Source: Massilia varians
Lineage (GTDB): Bacteria > Pseudomonadota > Gammaproteobacteria > Burkholderiales > Burkholderiaceae_D
Direction of reading: 5' to 3'
Assembly: GCF_027923905.1 (NCBI RefSeq)
Contig: NZ_AP026966.1
Coordinates: forward strand, 1,241,001 to 1,305,000
Length of the DNA: 64,000 nucleotides
Made by a program: the position numbers and the translations under genes. Below, piece by piece: positions 7,880 to 16,169 of the stretch. The notes beneath the pieces are model-generated. The model was not told the DNA's origin and did no database searches. It saw only the letters and a program-made list of their open reading frames with translations. How positions within the stretch are numbered: the first letter of the stretch is position 1; every line of letters starts with the position of its first letter.

Positions 7880-8464
7880 TTATTTCTTCCCGCGCAGCGA
7901 TTCGAGTTCGGCGCGCAAGGCGCTGCGCTCGGCGTAGGACTTGTCCAGCTGCGCGCGCAGGGTCTTCACTTCGTTCTCGAAGTTGTCGCGCGCGGTGGTG
8001 GCGCCCACCAGTTCCATCTCGGCGGCCAGGCGCGCGTCCGACTCGCTGGCCTGGGCCGCGACGTTGCGTTCGAGCTGGGCGCGCAGGTCGGCCAGTTGCC
8101 TGTCCTTGCCGTCGATCGCCAGCTGGTCCTTGGCCTTGCTCACCAGCGCCTCGGTGGCAACTTGGCGCGCGTCGCGCAGTTCCGCGCTCAGGCGCTCGAT
8201 CTCGGCCTGGTGCTCGCTCGATGCGGCCAGCGCCTGGTCGCGCGCGGCTTCGAGCTCGGCGCCGCTCTCGCGCAGGGCGGCCGCATCGGCTTCGGCCGCG
8301 GCCAGCGCGTCGCGCACCGGCGCGGCGGTCTGTTCGGCGACCTGCTGCACCCAGCCGCTCAGGGCGGCTGCAACCGCTTCGGGAATCTCCAGCGCCGCGG
8401 CGCCTGCGTTCATCTTGTCTTCGTTCGACATTGCTGCGTGATCTTTCGTTGCCGCTTTTTTCAT
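7880..8464 (-). CDS. Hypothetical coiled-coil protein
   Basis: A 194-residue protein that I do not recognise. After a short basic N-terminus (MKKAATKDHAAM) it consists almost wholly of Ala/Glu/Leu/Arg heptads from about residue 60 to the end, with no transmembrane segment and no cysteine: a long parallel or antiparallel coiled coil. An AGGAG lies 8 nt before the ATG at 8464; a second ATG (8431) is possible. It lies 6 bp upstream of the Fur-like gene on the same strand and 16 bp after the sulfurtransferase gene, so all three may be one transcript. KfrA-like DNA-binding coiled-coil proteins are one possibility, but the N-terminal domain is not evident. Confidence 0.65.
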   Translation of the reverse strand: MKKAATKDHAAMSNEDKMNAGAAALEIPEAVAAALSGWVQQVAEQTAAPVRDALAAAEADAAALRESGAELEAARDQALAASSEHQAEIERLSAELRDARQVATEALVSKAKDQLAIDGKDRQLADLRAQLERNVAAQASESDARLAAEMELVGATTARDNFENEVKTLRAQLDKSYAERSALRAELESLRGKK

Positions 8465-8480
8465 CAGGATGGCTCCTGGC

Positions 8481-9347
8481 TCAAGCCTCGCCTTTGGCAA
8501 CAGGGCGGCCGGTATCGTTCTTGCCGTCGCCCACCCATTCGCTCCACGAGCCCGGATACAGCGCCGCTCCCGGCATGCCGGCCACTTCCAGCGCCAGCAG
8601 GTTGTGGCAGGCGGTGACGCCCGAACCGCACTGCATGATGGCCCGGGCCGGATCCTCGACCAGCTGGGCGAACTCCTCCCGCAGCGCGGCCGCGTCCTTG
8701 AAGCGCCCGTCCGCCTGCAGGTTGTCCTTGAAGAAGCGGTTGCGGGCGCCCGGAATATGGCCGCCGACCGGGTCGATGGTTTCGTTCTCGCCGCGGAAGC
8801 GGTCGGAGGCGCGCGCGTCGATGACGATGCGTTCGCCCTTGTCCACGTTGTCCATGACTTCGGCCACGGTGACGGTCGGCACGAAGGGCGCACGCAGCTC
8901 GATGCCGCCGCGCGGCTTCGCGATAAGCTCGGTCGTGAGCGGCTTGCCGATCGCCTGCCATGCCGCCATGCCGCCGTCGAGCACTGCGACCGCCTCGTGG
9001 CCGAGCCAGCGCAGCAGCCACCACAGGCGCGCGGCGAACATGCCGCCGTGGGCGTCGTAGGCCACGACCTGGGTGTCGTCGTCGACGCCCCAGGCGCGCA
9101 GGGTCTCGATGAGCGCCTCTTTTTCCGGCAGCGGGTGGCGGCCGCGGAACACGCCGTCCGGGCCGCGCTTGGCGCCGGACAGCTCGGTCTCGATGTCGCC
9201 GAAGACCGCTCCCGGCAGGTGGCCGGCGGCATAGCCGTCGCGGCCGGCCGCCGGGCTCATCAGGTCATGGCGGCAGTCGACGACCACCCAGCGCGGGTCG
9301 TCGATATGCGCTGCCAGGTCTTGCGCCGAAATCAGTGTCGTATACAT
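8481..9347 (-). CDS. sseA: 3-mercaptopyruvate/thiosulfate sulfurtransferase
   Basis: A 288-residue protein with two tandem rhodanese domains; the N-terminal one lacks a catalytic Cys and the C-terminal one carries the active loop CGSGVTA with Cys240. This loop is typical of 3-mercaptopyruvate sulfurtransferases, whereas thiosulfate enzymes usually have CRKGVT. It transfers sulfur from mercaptopyruvate to thiol acceptors or cyanide in the cytoplasm. The family's first-domain motif (VVVDCRHDL) and linker (RGRHPLPE) are present. The EamA gene lies immediately upstream (8 bp apart) on the same strand. Confidence 0.9.
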   Translation of the reverse strand: MYTTLISAQDLAAHIDDPRWVVVDCRHDLMSPAAGRDGYAAGHLPGAVFGDIETELSGAKRGPDGVFRGRHPLPEKEALIETLRAWGVDDDTQVVAYDAHGGMFAARLWWLLRWLGHEAVAVLDGGMAAWQAIGKPLTTELIAKPRGGIELRAPFVPTVTVAEVMDNVDKGERIVIDARASDRFRGENETIDPVGGHIPGARNRFFKDNLQADGRFKDAAALREEFAQLVEDPARAIMQCGSGVTACHNLLALEVAGMPGAALYPGSWSEWVGDGKNDTGRPVAKGEA

Positions 9348-9355
9348 GTCGCTCC

Positions 9356-10282
9356 TCAAGTCTCGCTGGCGATTGGATCGGTGTCCTTGACCACGGCGCC
9401 TTTGGCCGTGCTGCGTGTATTGTAGAACGTCGCGGCGATGCCGGATGCAAGGATCACCGCGATGCCCAGCCAGACATGCCAGTCGAAGGTGTCGCTCCAC
9501 AGGGCCAGACCCCACAGGCTGGAGAACACGATGCCGGTGTACTGCAGGTTGGCCACCACCAGCACCTTGCCGACGCGGTAGGCGCGCGTCATCGCTATCT
9601 GGGCCAGCAGGCCGAACAGGCCGACCGCCAGCAGCAGGGCGCCGCTGTACAGGGTGTGGCTCTGGAACACGGCGCCCGGCCCGGCCCCGCTGTCGCCCGC
9701 CAGCGTGCCCAGCAGCCCGGCGACGGTGGTGCTGAGCGAGAAGTAGAACACCACGCGGTATTCGGGTTCGCCCATCTGGCCGAGCCGGCGCACCTGCATG
9801 TAGGCCGCCGCCGAGATCAGCGACGAGGCGATGCCGGCCAGGCCGCCGATCCACTGCTTGGTCTCGATCGCCGGCTGCAGCACCAGGGTCACGCCGAAGA
9901 AGCTCATGGCGATCGCCAGCACCAGCGGCCACTCGGGCAGCTTGGTGCCGCTCCACCAGCCGTGGGCGAACATCCAGGCCGCGATCCAGATCGGCGCCAT
10001 GTAGTTGAGGGTGACGGCGGTGGCCAGCGGCAGGCGCGAAATGGCGAAGAACCACAGCCACAGCGAGACCACGCCGACGACGCTGCGCCAGACGTGGGCT
10101 GCCACGAAGGGAGTCTTGAAGGTGCCGCCCTGGTGGCGCACCGCCACCAGCAGCACCAGCGTGCCGATGAGGCCGCGGTACATCAGGAGTTCGGAAGTGG
10201 AGTAGAACTCGGAGGCCAGCTTCACGCCCGCGCCCATGGCGGCGAACGCGAAGCTGGCGAACAGCATCCAGAGTGAAGCCAT
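9356..10282 (-). CDS. DMT superfamily (EamA) transporter
   Basis: A 308-residue inner-membrane protein with about ten hydrophobic helices arranged as two EamA repeats, including the usual first-helix start and the signature stretch YMAPIWIAAWMF in the first half. Such carriers export or import small metabolites, often amino acids, and the substrate cannot be predicted from sequence. Its start lies 7 bp after the stop of the Rieske oxygenase gene, so the two are probably co-transcribed and translationally coupled; whether the carrier moves a substrate or product of the oxygenase is unknown. Confidence 0.85.
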   Translation of the reverse strand: MASLWMLFASFAFAAMGAGVKLASEFYSTSELLMYRGLIGTLVLLVAVRHQGGTFKTPFVAAHVWRSVVGVVSLWLWFFAISRLPLATAVTLNYMAPIWIAAWMFAHGWWSGTKLPEWPLVLAIAMSFFGVTLVLQPAIETKQWIGGLAGIASSLISAAAYMQVRRLGQMGEPEYRVVFYFSLSTTVAGLLGTLAGDSGAGPGAVFQSHTLYSGALLLAVGLFGLLAQIAMTRAYRVGKVLVVANLQYTGIVFSSLWGLALWSDTFDWHVWLGIAVILASGIAATFYNTRSTAKGAVVKDTDPIASET

Positions 10283-10289
10283 TAATTAG

Positions 10290-11390
10290 TTAGAGCGCAA
10301 GTTTGCTTCGGTACCACTCGTGGAAATGCTGCATCCCGTCTTCCATCGGCGACTGGTAGGGTCCCACCTCGTTGACGCCGCGCTCCAGCAGGATCTTGCG
10401 GCCGGCATCCATGCGCAGGCCGATCTCGTCGTCCTCGACCGCGGTTTCCATGTAGGCGGCGCGCTCGGCTTCCACGAACTCGCGCTCGAACAGCACGAAC
10501 TCTTCCGGATAGTAGAACTCGACCACGTTGCGGGTCTTCTGCGGGCCCATCGGCCACAGGGTGGACACCACCAGCACGTTCGGGTACCACTCGACCATGA
10601 CGTTCGGATACAGGGTCAGCCAGATGGCGCCGTACTTCGGCGGCTGGCCGTTGTTGAACTTCAGGACCTGTTCCTGCCATTTCTTGTAGGCCGGCGAACC
10701 CGCCTTCTGCAGCGCGCGGTTCACGCCCACGGTCTGGACGCTGTAGTCGCGGCCGAACTCCCACTTCAGGTCGTCGCACGAGACGAAGTTGCCCAGGCCC
10801 GGGTGGAAGGGCTCGACGTGGTAGTCCTCGAGGTAGACCTCGATGAAGGTCTTCCAGTTGTAGTCGCACTCGTGGATCTCGACGTGGTCGAACATGTAGC
10901 CGGTGAAGTCGAGGTCGCGGGTGACCTCCATGTTCTTCAGCTTCTCCATGACGTCATAGCCGTTCTGCTCGAACAGCAGGCCGTTCCAGTTCTGCAGCGG
11001 CGTCTTCGACAGGTTCAGGCAGGGCGTCTCCGGGAAATGCGGAGCGCCGATCAGCTGGCCTTTCAGGTCGTAGGTCCAGCGGTGCAGCGGGCACACGATG
11101 GTGTTCGCGTTGCCGCGCCCATTGAACATCAGCGCCTGGCGGTGACGGCAGACGTTGGACAGCACTTCGATGCCGCCCGCGTTGCGGACCAGCATGCGGC
11201 CTTCGTTTTCGGATGCAAGTGTCGCGAAATCGCCTACCTCAGGCACCATCAGTTCGTGGCCGACGTAGCGTGGGCCCTTGTGAAACAGCTCTTGCAGCTC
11301 GCGCTGCATCAGCGTATTGTCAAAGTAGACATTTACCGGAAGCTGAGCACATGAGCGCGCCAGCTTGGCGTGGGTAGCCAGATCGGACAT
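10290..11390 (-). CDS. Rieske non-heme iron oxygenase, alpha subunit-like
   Basis: A 366-residue enzyme. The Rieske [2Fe-2S] site is CRHR (residue region 83) followed by CPLH, the C-x-H...C-x2-H pattern. The catalytic domain has EVYLEDYHVEPFHPGL, supplying the His pair of the mononuclear iron with an Asp/Glu bridge. Enzymes of this type hydroxylate aromatic or other substrates and need a separate reductase, which is not encoded nearby. Length is somewhat shorter than biphenyl-type dioxygenase large subunits, resembling monooxygenase/demethylase or choline-type relatives. Substrate not predicted. Confidence 0.85.
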   Translation of the reverse strand: MSDLATHAKLARSCAQLPVNVYFDNTLMQRELQELFHKGPRYVGHELMVPEVGDFATLASENEGRMLVRNAGGIEVLSNVCRHRQALMFNGRGNANTIVCPLHRWTYDLKGQLIGAPHFPETPCLNLSKTPLQNWNGLLFEQNGYDVMEKLKNMEVTRDLDFTGYMFDHVEIHECDYNWKTFIEVYLEDYHVEPFHPGLGNFVSCDDLKWEFGRDYSVQTVGVNRALQKAGSPAYKKWQEQVLKFNNGQPPKYGAIWLTLYPNVMVEWYPNVLVVSTLWPMGPQKTRNVVEFYYPEEFVLFEREFVEAERAAYMETAVEDDEIGLRMDAGRKILLERGVNEVGPYQSPMEDGMQHFHEWYRSKLAL

Positions 11391-11728
11391 CCCAACCCCC
11401 CTTTAATCAAGTACCACCAAAGAAGAGAAAGAATCCAAAGACCAGTATCTTGGAATGAGGATTACGGTATTTCGGACAGAACCGAAGATTATACCTCGGA
11501 AACAGACTCAGGGGTCAGGGCCCATCGCGTGGCAGAGGCGAAACCGCGCAAATAAGCTGTTGAATCGTCACGGGTTTCATGGGGAGGAAGCACCACGATA
11601 GTAAAATGTTACAAACAGACAAGTTGCGCTCGATGCAATGTGCGCCCCTTGAGAGGAAGGATTGGACTAAAATACGCGATTAGACTGTCCCATGGCGCAC
11701 CCTTGCGCCGTCCCCCTACAGAATAGCT
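11391..11728. other. Divergent intergenic region between the Rieske oxygenase gene and xseB
   Basis: 338 bp without a convincing gene. It must carry promoters for both directions. AT-rich patches occur near 11604-11615 and 11665-11685 but I see no -35/-10 pair at good spacing, nor any riboswitch or repeat. A short open frame at 11370-11555 has low-complexity composition and no ribosome-binding site. Confidence 0.5.
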
Positions 11729-11974
11729 ATGGCAAATATGACAAACGGCGCGCCGCCGGAATCCTTCGAAGGCGCGATGGCCGAGCTGGCCCAGCTCGTG
11801 TCGCAGATGGAATCCGGCCAGCTTCCGCTGGAAGCCTCGGTGGCCGCTTATGCGCGCGGCTCCGAGTTGGTGAAGTATTGCGCGGCCCAGCTGGAAAAGG
11901 TCGAGTCCCAGGTCAAGGTGCTCGAAGGCGACATGCTCAAGCCTTTCTCGGTCGAAGGCGAGGGCGAGCAATGA
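11729..11974 (+). CDS. xseB: Exodeoxyribonuclease VII small subunit
   Basis: An 81-residue protein with the XseB core FEGAMAELAQLVSQMESGQLP and the helix LEKVESQVKVLEGD. Several small subunits bind the XseA large subunit to form exonuclease VII, which degrades single-stranded DNA in both directions. It is the first gene of a cluster with ispA and dxs, an arrangement common in proteobacteria; its stop codon overlaps the ispA start (ATGA), so translation is coupled. Confidence 0.93.
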   Translation: MANMTNGAPPESFEGAMAELAQLVSQMESGQLPLEASVAAYARGSELVKYCAAQLEKVESQVKVLEGDMLKPFSVEGEGEQ

Positions 11975-12861
11975 CGCAGCCGTTCCAGGACTGGATGCAG
12001 CAGGTGCAGCAGGACGTCGAGCATGCGCTCGAGACCTTCCTGCCCGCCGCCACCGCCATCCCGCACAAGCTGCACGAGGCGATGCGCTATACCACGCTGG
12101 GCGGCGGCAAGCGGATCCGCCCGCTGCTGGCCTACGGCAGCGGCGCCCTGTTCGGGGGCGACCCCGACGCGCTGGCGCGCGTGGCCAGTGCCGTCGAGAT
12201 GATCCACGTGTACTCGCTGGTGCACGACGACATGCCCTGCATGGACGACGACGACCTGCGCCGCGGCAAGCCGACCGTGCACGTCGCCTACGACGAAGCG
12301 ACCGCGCTGCTGGTGGGCGACACGCTGCAGGCCCAGGCCTTCGAGACCCTGGCCGGCAGCGCCAGCCTGCCGCCCGCGCGCCTGGTCACCATGCTGCGCC
12401 TGCTGGCCGAGGCGGCGGGATCGAGCGGCATGTGCGGCGGCCAGGCGATCGACCTTGACAGCGTCGGCCTGGCGCTCACGCGCGAGGAACTGGAGCGCAT
12501 GCACCAGCTCAAAACCGGGGCCATGCTGCGCGTCTCGGTGATCCTGGGCGCGCTGGCCGGCCGTGATGTGTCGGCCACCGAACTGGAGGCCCTGACCGCT
12601 TACTCGAAGGCGATTGGCCTGGCTTTCCAGGTGGTGGACGATGTGCTGGATGCGACGGCCGATTCGGCCACGCTGGGCAAGACCGCGGGCAAGGACGCGG
12701 CCGACAACAAGCCGACCTATGTGTCGATCCTCGGGCTGGACCAATCGAAGGAACTGGCCGAGCAATTGCGGCGTGAAGCGCACGATGCGCTGACGCCATT
12801 CGGAGAACAAGCACTGCGGCTGCGCGAACTCGCGGACCTCATCGTGCAGCGGAAGGCATAA
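11971..12861 (+). CDS. ispA: Farnesyl diphosphate synthase (geranyltranstransferase)
   Basis: A 296-residue short-chain trans-prenyl diphosphate synthase. The first aspartate-rich motif is DDMPCMDDDDLRRGKPT and the second is FQVVDDVLDATAD; GGGKRIRPLL binds the isopentenyl diphosphate. It condenses IPP with DMAPP/GPP to farnesyl diphosphate, the precursor for ubiquinone side chains, undecaprenol and heme A (ctaB lies in this window). The start ATG overlaps the xseB stop, while a longer open frame upstream is only read-through. dxs follows at once. Confidence 0.95.
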   Translation: MTQPFQDWMQQVQQDVEHALETFLPAATAIPHKLHEAMRYTTLGGGKRIRPLLAYGSGALFGGDPDALARVASAVEMIHVYSLVHDDMPCMDDDDLRRGKPTVHVAYDEATALLVGDTLQAQAFETLAGSASLPPARLVTMLRLLAEAAGSSGMCGGQAIDLDSVGLALTREELERMHQLKTGAMLRVSVILGALAGRDVSATELEALTAYSKAIGLAFQVVDDVLDATADSATLGKTAGKDAADNKPTYVSILGLDQSKELAEQLRREAHDALTPFGEQALRLRELADLIVQRKA

Positions 12862-14733
12862 ATGAACCTGCTAGAGACCATCAACGACCCCGCGGACCTG
12901 CGCAAGCTGCCGCGCACGCAACTGACCCCGCTTGCCACCGAACTGCGCCAGTTCCTGCTCGACTCGGTGTCGAAGACCGGCGGCCACCTGTCCTCGAACC
13001 TGGGCACGGTGGAGCTGACCATCGCGCTGCACTACGTCTACAACACCCCGCACGACCGCATCGTGTGGGATGTGGGCCACCAGACCTATTCGCACAAGAT
13101 CCTCACCGGCCGCCGCGGGCGCATGCCCAGCCTGCGCCAGCTGAACGGCCTGTCGGGCTTCCCCAAGCGCGACGAGAGCATCTACGACACCTTCGGCACC
13201 GCGCATTCGTCGACTTCGATCTCGGCGGCCCTGGGCATGGCCCAGGCGGCCAAGCTGAAAGGCGAAGACCGCCACGCGATCGCCGTGATCGGCGACGGTT
13301 CCATGACCGCCGGCATGGCCTTCGAGGCCCTGAACAATGCGGGCGTCGAGGAAGACTGCAACCTGCTGGTGGTCCTGAACGACAACGACATGTCGATCTC
13401 GCCGCCGGTGGGCGCGCTCAACCGCTACCTGGCGCGTTTGATGTCCGGCCAGTTCTACGCCGCCGCCAAGAACGTGGGCAAGAGCGTGCTGCCGGGCCCG
13501 GTGCTGGACCTGGCGCGCAAGCTCGAGGAACACGCCAAGGGCATGGTGGTCCCGGCCACCATGTTCGAGGAGTTCGGCTTCAACTACATCGGTCCGATCG
13601 ATGGCCACGACCTGGATTCCCTGATCCCGACCCTGGAGAACATCAAGAAGCTCAAGGGCCCGCAGTTCCTGCACGTGGTGACGAAAAAAGGGCAGGGCTA
13701 CAAGCTGGCCGAGGCCGAGCCGATCCTGTACCATGGCACCGGCAAGTTCAACCCGACGGAAGGCATCAAGCCGGCGACCGCGCCGAGCAAGATCACCTAC
13801 ACCGAAGTGTTCGGCAACTGGCTGTGCGACATGGCGGCCGCCGACACGCGCCTGGTCGGCATCACGCCGGCGATGCGCGAAGGCTCGGGCATGGTGCGCT
13901 TCCACCAGCAGTACCCGGAGCGCTACTTCGACGTCGGCATCGCCGAGCAGCATTCGGTGACCTTCGCCGCCGGCATCGCCACCGAAGGTCTCAAGCCGGT
14001 GCTCGCGATCTACTCGACCTTCCTGCAGCGCGGCTACGACCAGCTGATCCACGACGTGGCCCTGCAGAACCTGGACGTGACCTTCGCGCTCGACCGCGCG
14101 GGCCTGGTGGGCGCCGACGGCGCCACCCACGCCGGCAACTACGACCTGGCCTACCTGCGCTGCATCCCGAACATGGTCGTGATGGCCGCATCAAGCGAGA
14201 ACGAGTGCCGCCAGATGCTGACCACCGCCTACCACTACCCGGGCCCGGCCGCGGTGCGCTATCCGCGCGGCGCCGGCGTCGGCGCGGAGATCCAGGAAGA
14301 GCTGACGTCGATCGAGATCGGCAAGGGCGAGCTGCGCCGCGAAGGCAAGGGCATCGCGATCCTGGCCTTCGGTTCGATGGTGGCGCCGAGCATCGCCGCC
14401 GGCGACGAACTGAACGCCACGGTGGCCAATATGCGCTTCGTGAAACCGCTCGATGTGGAACTGGTCAAGCGCCTGGCCAAGGAGCACGACTACTTGGTGA
14501 CGGTGGAAGAAGGCTGCGTGATGGGCGGCGCGGGCAGCGCGGTGATGGAAGCGCTGGCGGCGGAAGGGCTTGCCAAACCGGTGCTCAACCTGGGCCTGCC
14601 GGACAAGTTCATCGACCAGGGCGATCCGGCGGCGCTGCTGGCCTCGGTGGGGCTGGATGCCAAGGGCATTGCCGCTTCGATTCGCCAGCGTTTCGCGGCG
14701 GGCGAACCGCGCCTGGTGGTCAATAATACGTAA
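12862..14733 (+). CDS. dxs: 1-deoxy-D-xylulose-5-phosphate synthase
   Basis: A 623-residue thiamine-diphosphate enzyme that joins pyruvate and glyceraldehyde 3-phosphate, the first step of the MEP isoprenoid pathway. It has the transketolase-like order: TPP/Mg motif [18 protein letters not shown]...NDNDMSI, central pyrimidine-binding domain with [15 protein letters not shown], and C-terminal domain with [16 protein letters not shown]. Length is normal. It directly follows ispA with no gap, so the operon couples the first pathway step with farnesyl diphosphate production. A palindromic repeat follows the TAA. Confidence 0.97.
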   Translation: MNLLETINDPADLRKLPRTQLTPLATELRQFLLDSVSKTGGHLSSNLGTVELTIALHYVYNTPHDRIVWDVGHQTYSHKILTGRRGRMPSLRQLNGLSGFPKRDESIYDTFGTAHSSTSISAALGMAQAAKLKGEDRHAIAVIGDGSMTAGMAFEALNNAGVEEDCNLLVVLNDNDMSISPPVGALNRYLARLMSGQFYAAAKNVGKSVLPGPVLDLARKLEEHAKGMVVPATMFEEFGFNYIGPIDGHDLDSLIPTLENIKKLKGPQFLHVVTKKGQGYKLAEAEPILYHGTGKFNPTEGIKPATAPSKITYTEVFGNWLCDMAAADTRLVGITPAMREGSGMVRFHQQYPERYFDVGIAEQHSVTFAAGIATEGLKPVLAIYSTFLQRGYDQLIHDVALQNLDVTFALDRAGLVGADGATHAGNYDLAYLRCIPNMVVMAASSENECRQMLTTAYHYPGPAAVRYPRGAGVGAEIQEELTSIEIGKGELRREGKGIAILAFGSMVAPSIAAGDELNATVANMRFVKPLDVELVKRLAKEHDYLVTVEEGCVMGGAGSAVMEALAAEGLAKPVLNLGLPDKFIDQGDPAALLASVGLDAKGIAASIRQRFAAGEPRLVVNNT

Positions 14734-14736
14734 ACC

Positions 14737-14837
14737 GTAGGGTGGACGGCTTCGCCGTCCGCGCGTTCAACTCACGGTAGCGTTGTGGCCAGGCTTGCAC
14801 TAGCTGGACGCGCGGACGGCAGAGCCGTCCACCCTAC
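14737..14837. repeat. Dispersed palindromic repeat, copy B
   Basis: GTAGGGTGGACGGC...CCACCCTAC with two inner hairpins: GGACGGC/GCCGTCC with TTC loop and GGACGGC/GCCGTCC with AGA loop, separated by the constant GCGCGTTCAACTC and an about 35-nt variable centre. It fills the gap between convergent dxs and the Fe(II)/2OG oxygenase gene and supplies the TAG stop of the latter. Confidence 0.88.
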
Positions 14838-15529
14838 TTTCCAAACAGTGCTTCGGCCCGCTGGTACAGGATCCACGAGGTCGCGATGTACTTGTCCCCG
14901 CTGCGCGACACATGCCCCTTGTGGGTATGCGTGAACCCCGCCGGTGCGATGACCAGGCGCCCCTTGCGCGCCTCCACCTTGCGCCCCTGGTACAGGAACT
15001 CGGTCTCCCCGCCCTCGGCCACATCGTTCAGGTAGAACTGCCACAGCAGCACCCGGTGCAGGGTCTCGCAGCTGGCGTTCTGCGGATAGATCTCGGAATG
15101 CCAGTGGTGGTAGCCACCCGTGCCCTGCAAATATTTCTGCAGGTTGACACCGCCTACCCGATAGATGGTCTGCATCAGCCCGACGATGTTCGGCCTGCCC
15201 ACTTCGTCGAAGTTGTCGAGCGATACCGTAATCGGCTCGCCCGTCTCCGGGTGCGCGACCTGCGGCGACACCGCGCCCATCAGGAGCGCGCGATAGGTGT
15301 CCATGTACTGCTCGAGGTGCTGCGCCATGGTACGGACCAGCAGGACGCCGACGTCCTCCCATTCCTTCAAACCGTTGATGGTGAGGTCGTAACTGTCCTT
15401 CTTGCTGATGTCCACCCCGTTGCCGGTACAGCCGCGCGTCACATTCGGGCTGGCATCGAAGCGCGCGCGGATGGCGTCGCACTGCTCGGCGCTCAGCGCG
15501 TTGTCGTAGACCCCGATGAAGTCTTCCAT
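14834..15529 (-). CDS. 2-oxoglutarate/Fe(II)-dependent oxygenase (prolyl 4-hydroxylase-like)
   Basis: A 231-residue protein with the double-stranded beta-helix signature of 2OG-Fe(II) oxygenases: YHHWHSEIYP in the metal-ligand region, then GGETEFLYQGRKVEARKGRLVIAPAGFTHTHKG, which supplies the distal His and the downstream 2-oxoglutarate-binding region. The second metal ligand appears to be Glu rather than Asp (HSE instead of HxD), which is worth noting. Substrate unknown. It starts 4 bp after the adenosyltransferase gene, so the two are probably one operon. Its last codons abut the palindromic repeat, which provides the stop. Confidence 0.8.
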   Translation of the reverse strand: MEDFIGVYDNALSAEQCDAIRARFDASPNVTRGCTGNGVDISKKDSYDLTINGLKEWEDVGVLLVRTMAQHLEQYMDTYRALLMGAVSPQVAHPETGEPITVSLDNFDEVGRPNIVGLMQTIYRVGGVNLQKYLQGTGGYHHWHSEIYPQNASCETLHRVLLWQFYLNDVAEGGETEFLYQGRKVEARKGRLVIAPAGFTHTHKGHVSRSGDKYIATSWILYQRAEALFGK

Positions 15530-15533
15530 CGGC

Positions 15534-16088
15534 TTACCCCCGCTTGCGCTCGTGCTGCCACAGCACGTCGCTGCCGCCGGCGAAGCGGTTCAGCACGCGC
15601 GCCAGCACGAACATCAGGTCCGACAGGCGGTTCACGTACTGGCGCGGATGCGGGCGGATCTGTTCGGCATGCGAGAGCGCCACGATGCTGCGCTCGGCGC
15701 GGCGGCAGACGGTGCGGCACACGTGGGCAAGCGAGGCGGCGCGCGAGCCGGCCGGCAGGATGAATTCCTTCAGCACAGGCAGGTCGGCGTTGTATTTCTC
15801 GAGCAGGCCGTCCAGGCGCGCCACGTGTTCGTCCTTGATCATCTCGTAGCCCGGGATGCACAGCTCGCCGCCCAGGTCGAACAGGTCGTGCTGGATCGAG
15901 ATCAGTTCCTCGCGCAGGTCGCCCGGCATGTCTTCGCACAGCAGCAGGCCCACGAAGGAGTTCAGCTCGTCCACCTCGCCGAGCGAATGGATGCGCGCGC
16001 TGTCCTTGCCGGTGCGGCTGCCGTCGCCCAGGCCGGTGGTGCCGTCGTCGCCCGTGCGGGTGGCGATTTTGGAAAGTCGATTACCCAT
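15534..16088 (-). CDS. Cob(I)yrinic acid a,c-diamide adenosyltransferase (PduO type)
   Basis: A 184-residue ATP:corrinoid adenosyltransferase. The N-terminal ATP-binding loop (KIATRTGDDGTTGLGDGSR), the RIHSLGEVDELNS segment, and the C-terminal helix region CRRAERSIVALS...YVNRLSDLMFVLARVLNR are characteristic. It forms adenosylcobalamin from cob(I)alamin and ATP in the cytoplasm. No other cobalamin gene is near, suggesting use in salvage of imported corrinoid. It is divergently transcribed from glcD, with an AT-rich 81-bp spacer between them. Confidence 0.93.
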   Translation of the reverse strand: MGNRLSKIATRTGDDGTTGLGDGSRTGKDSARIHSLGEVDELNSFVGLLLCEDMPGDLREELISIQHDLFDLGGELCIPGYEMIKDEHVARLDGLLEKYNADLPVLKEFILPAGSRAASLAHVCRTVCRRAERSIVALSHAEQIRPHPRQYVNRLSDLMFVLARVLNRFAGGSDVLWQHERKRG

Positions 16089-16169
16089 GATGCAGCCTTA
16101 TGCAATATATTGAAAAAACGATAGGGCGAGCATACGACAAAAAGCATCAATTGTGCCTACAATTCAAGA

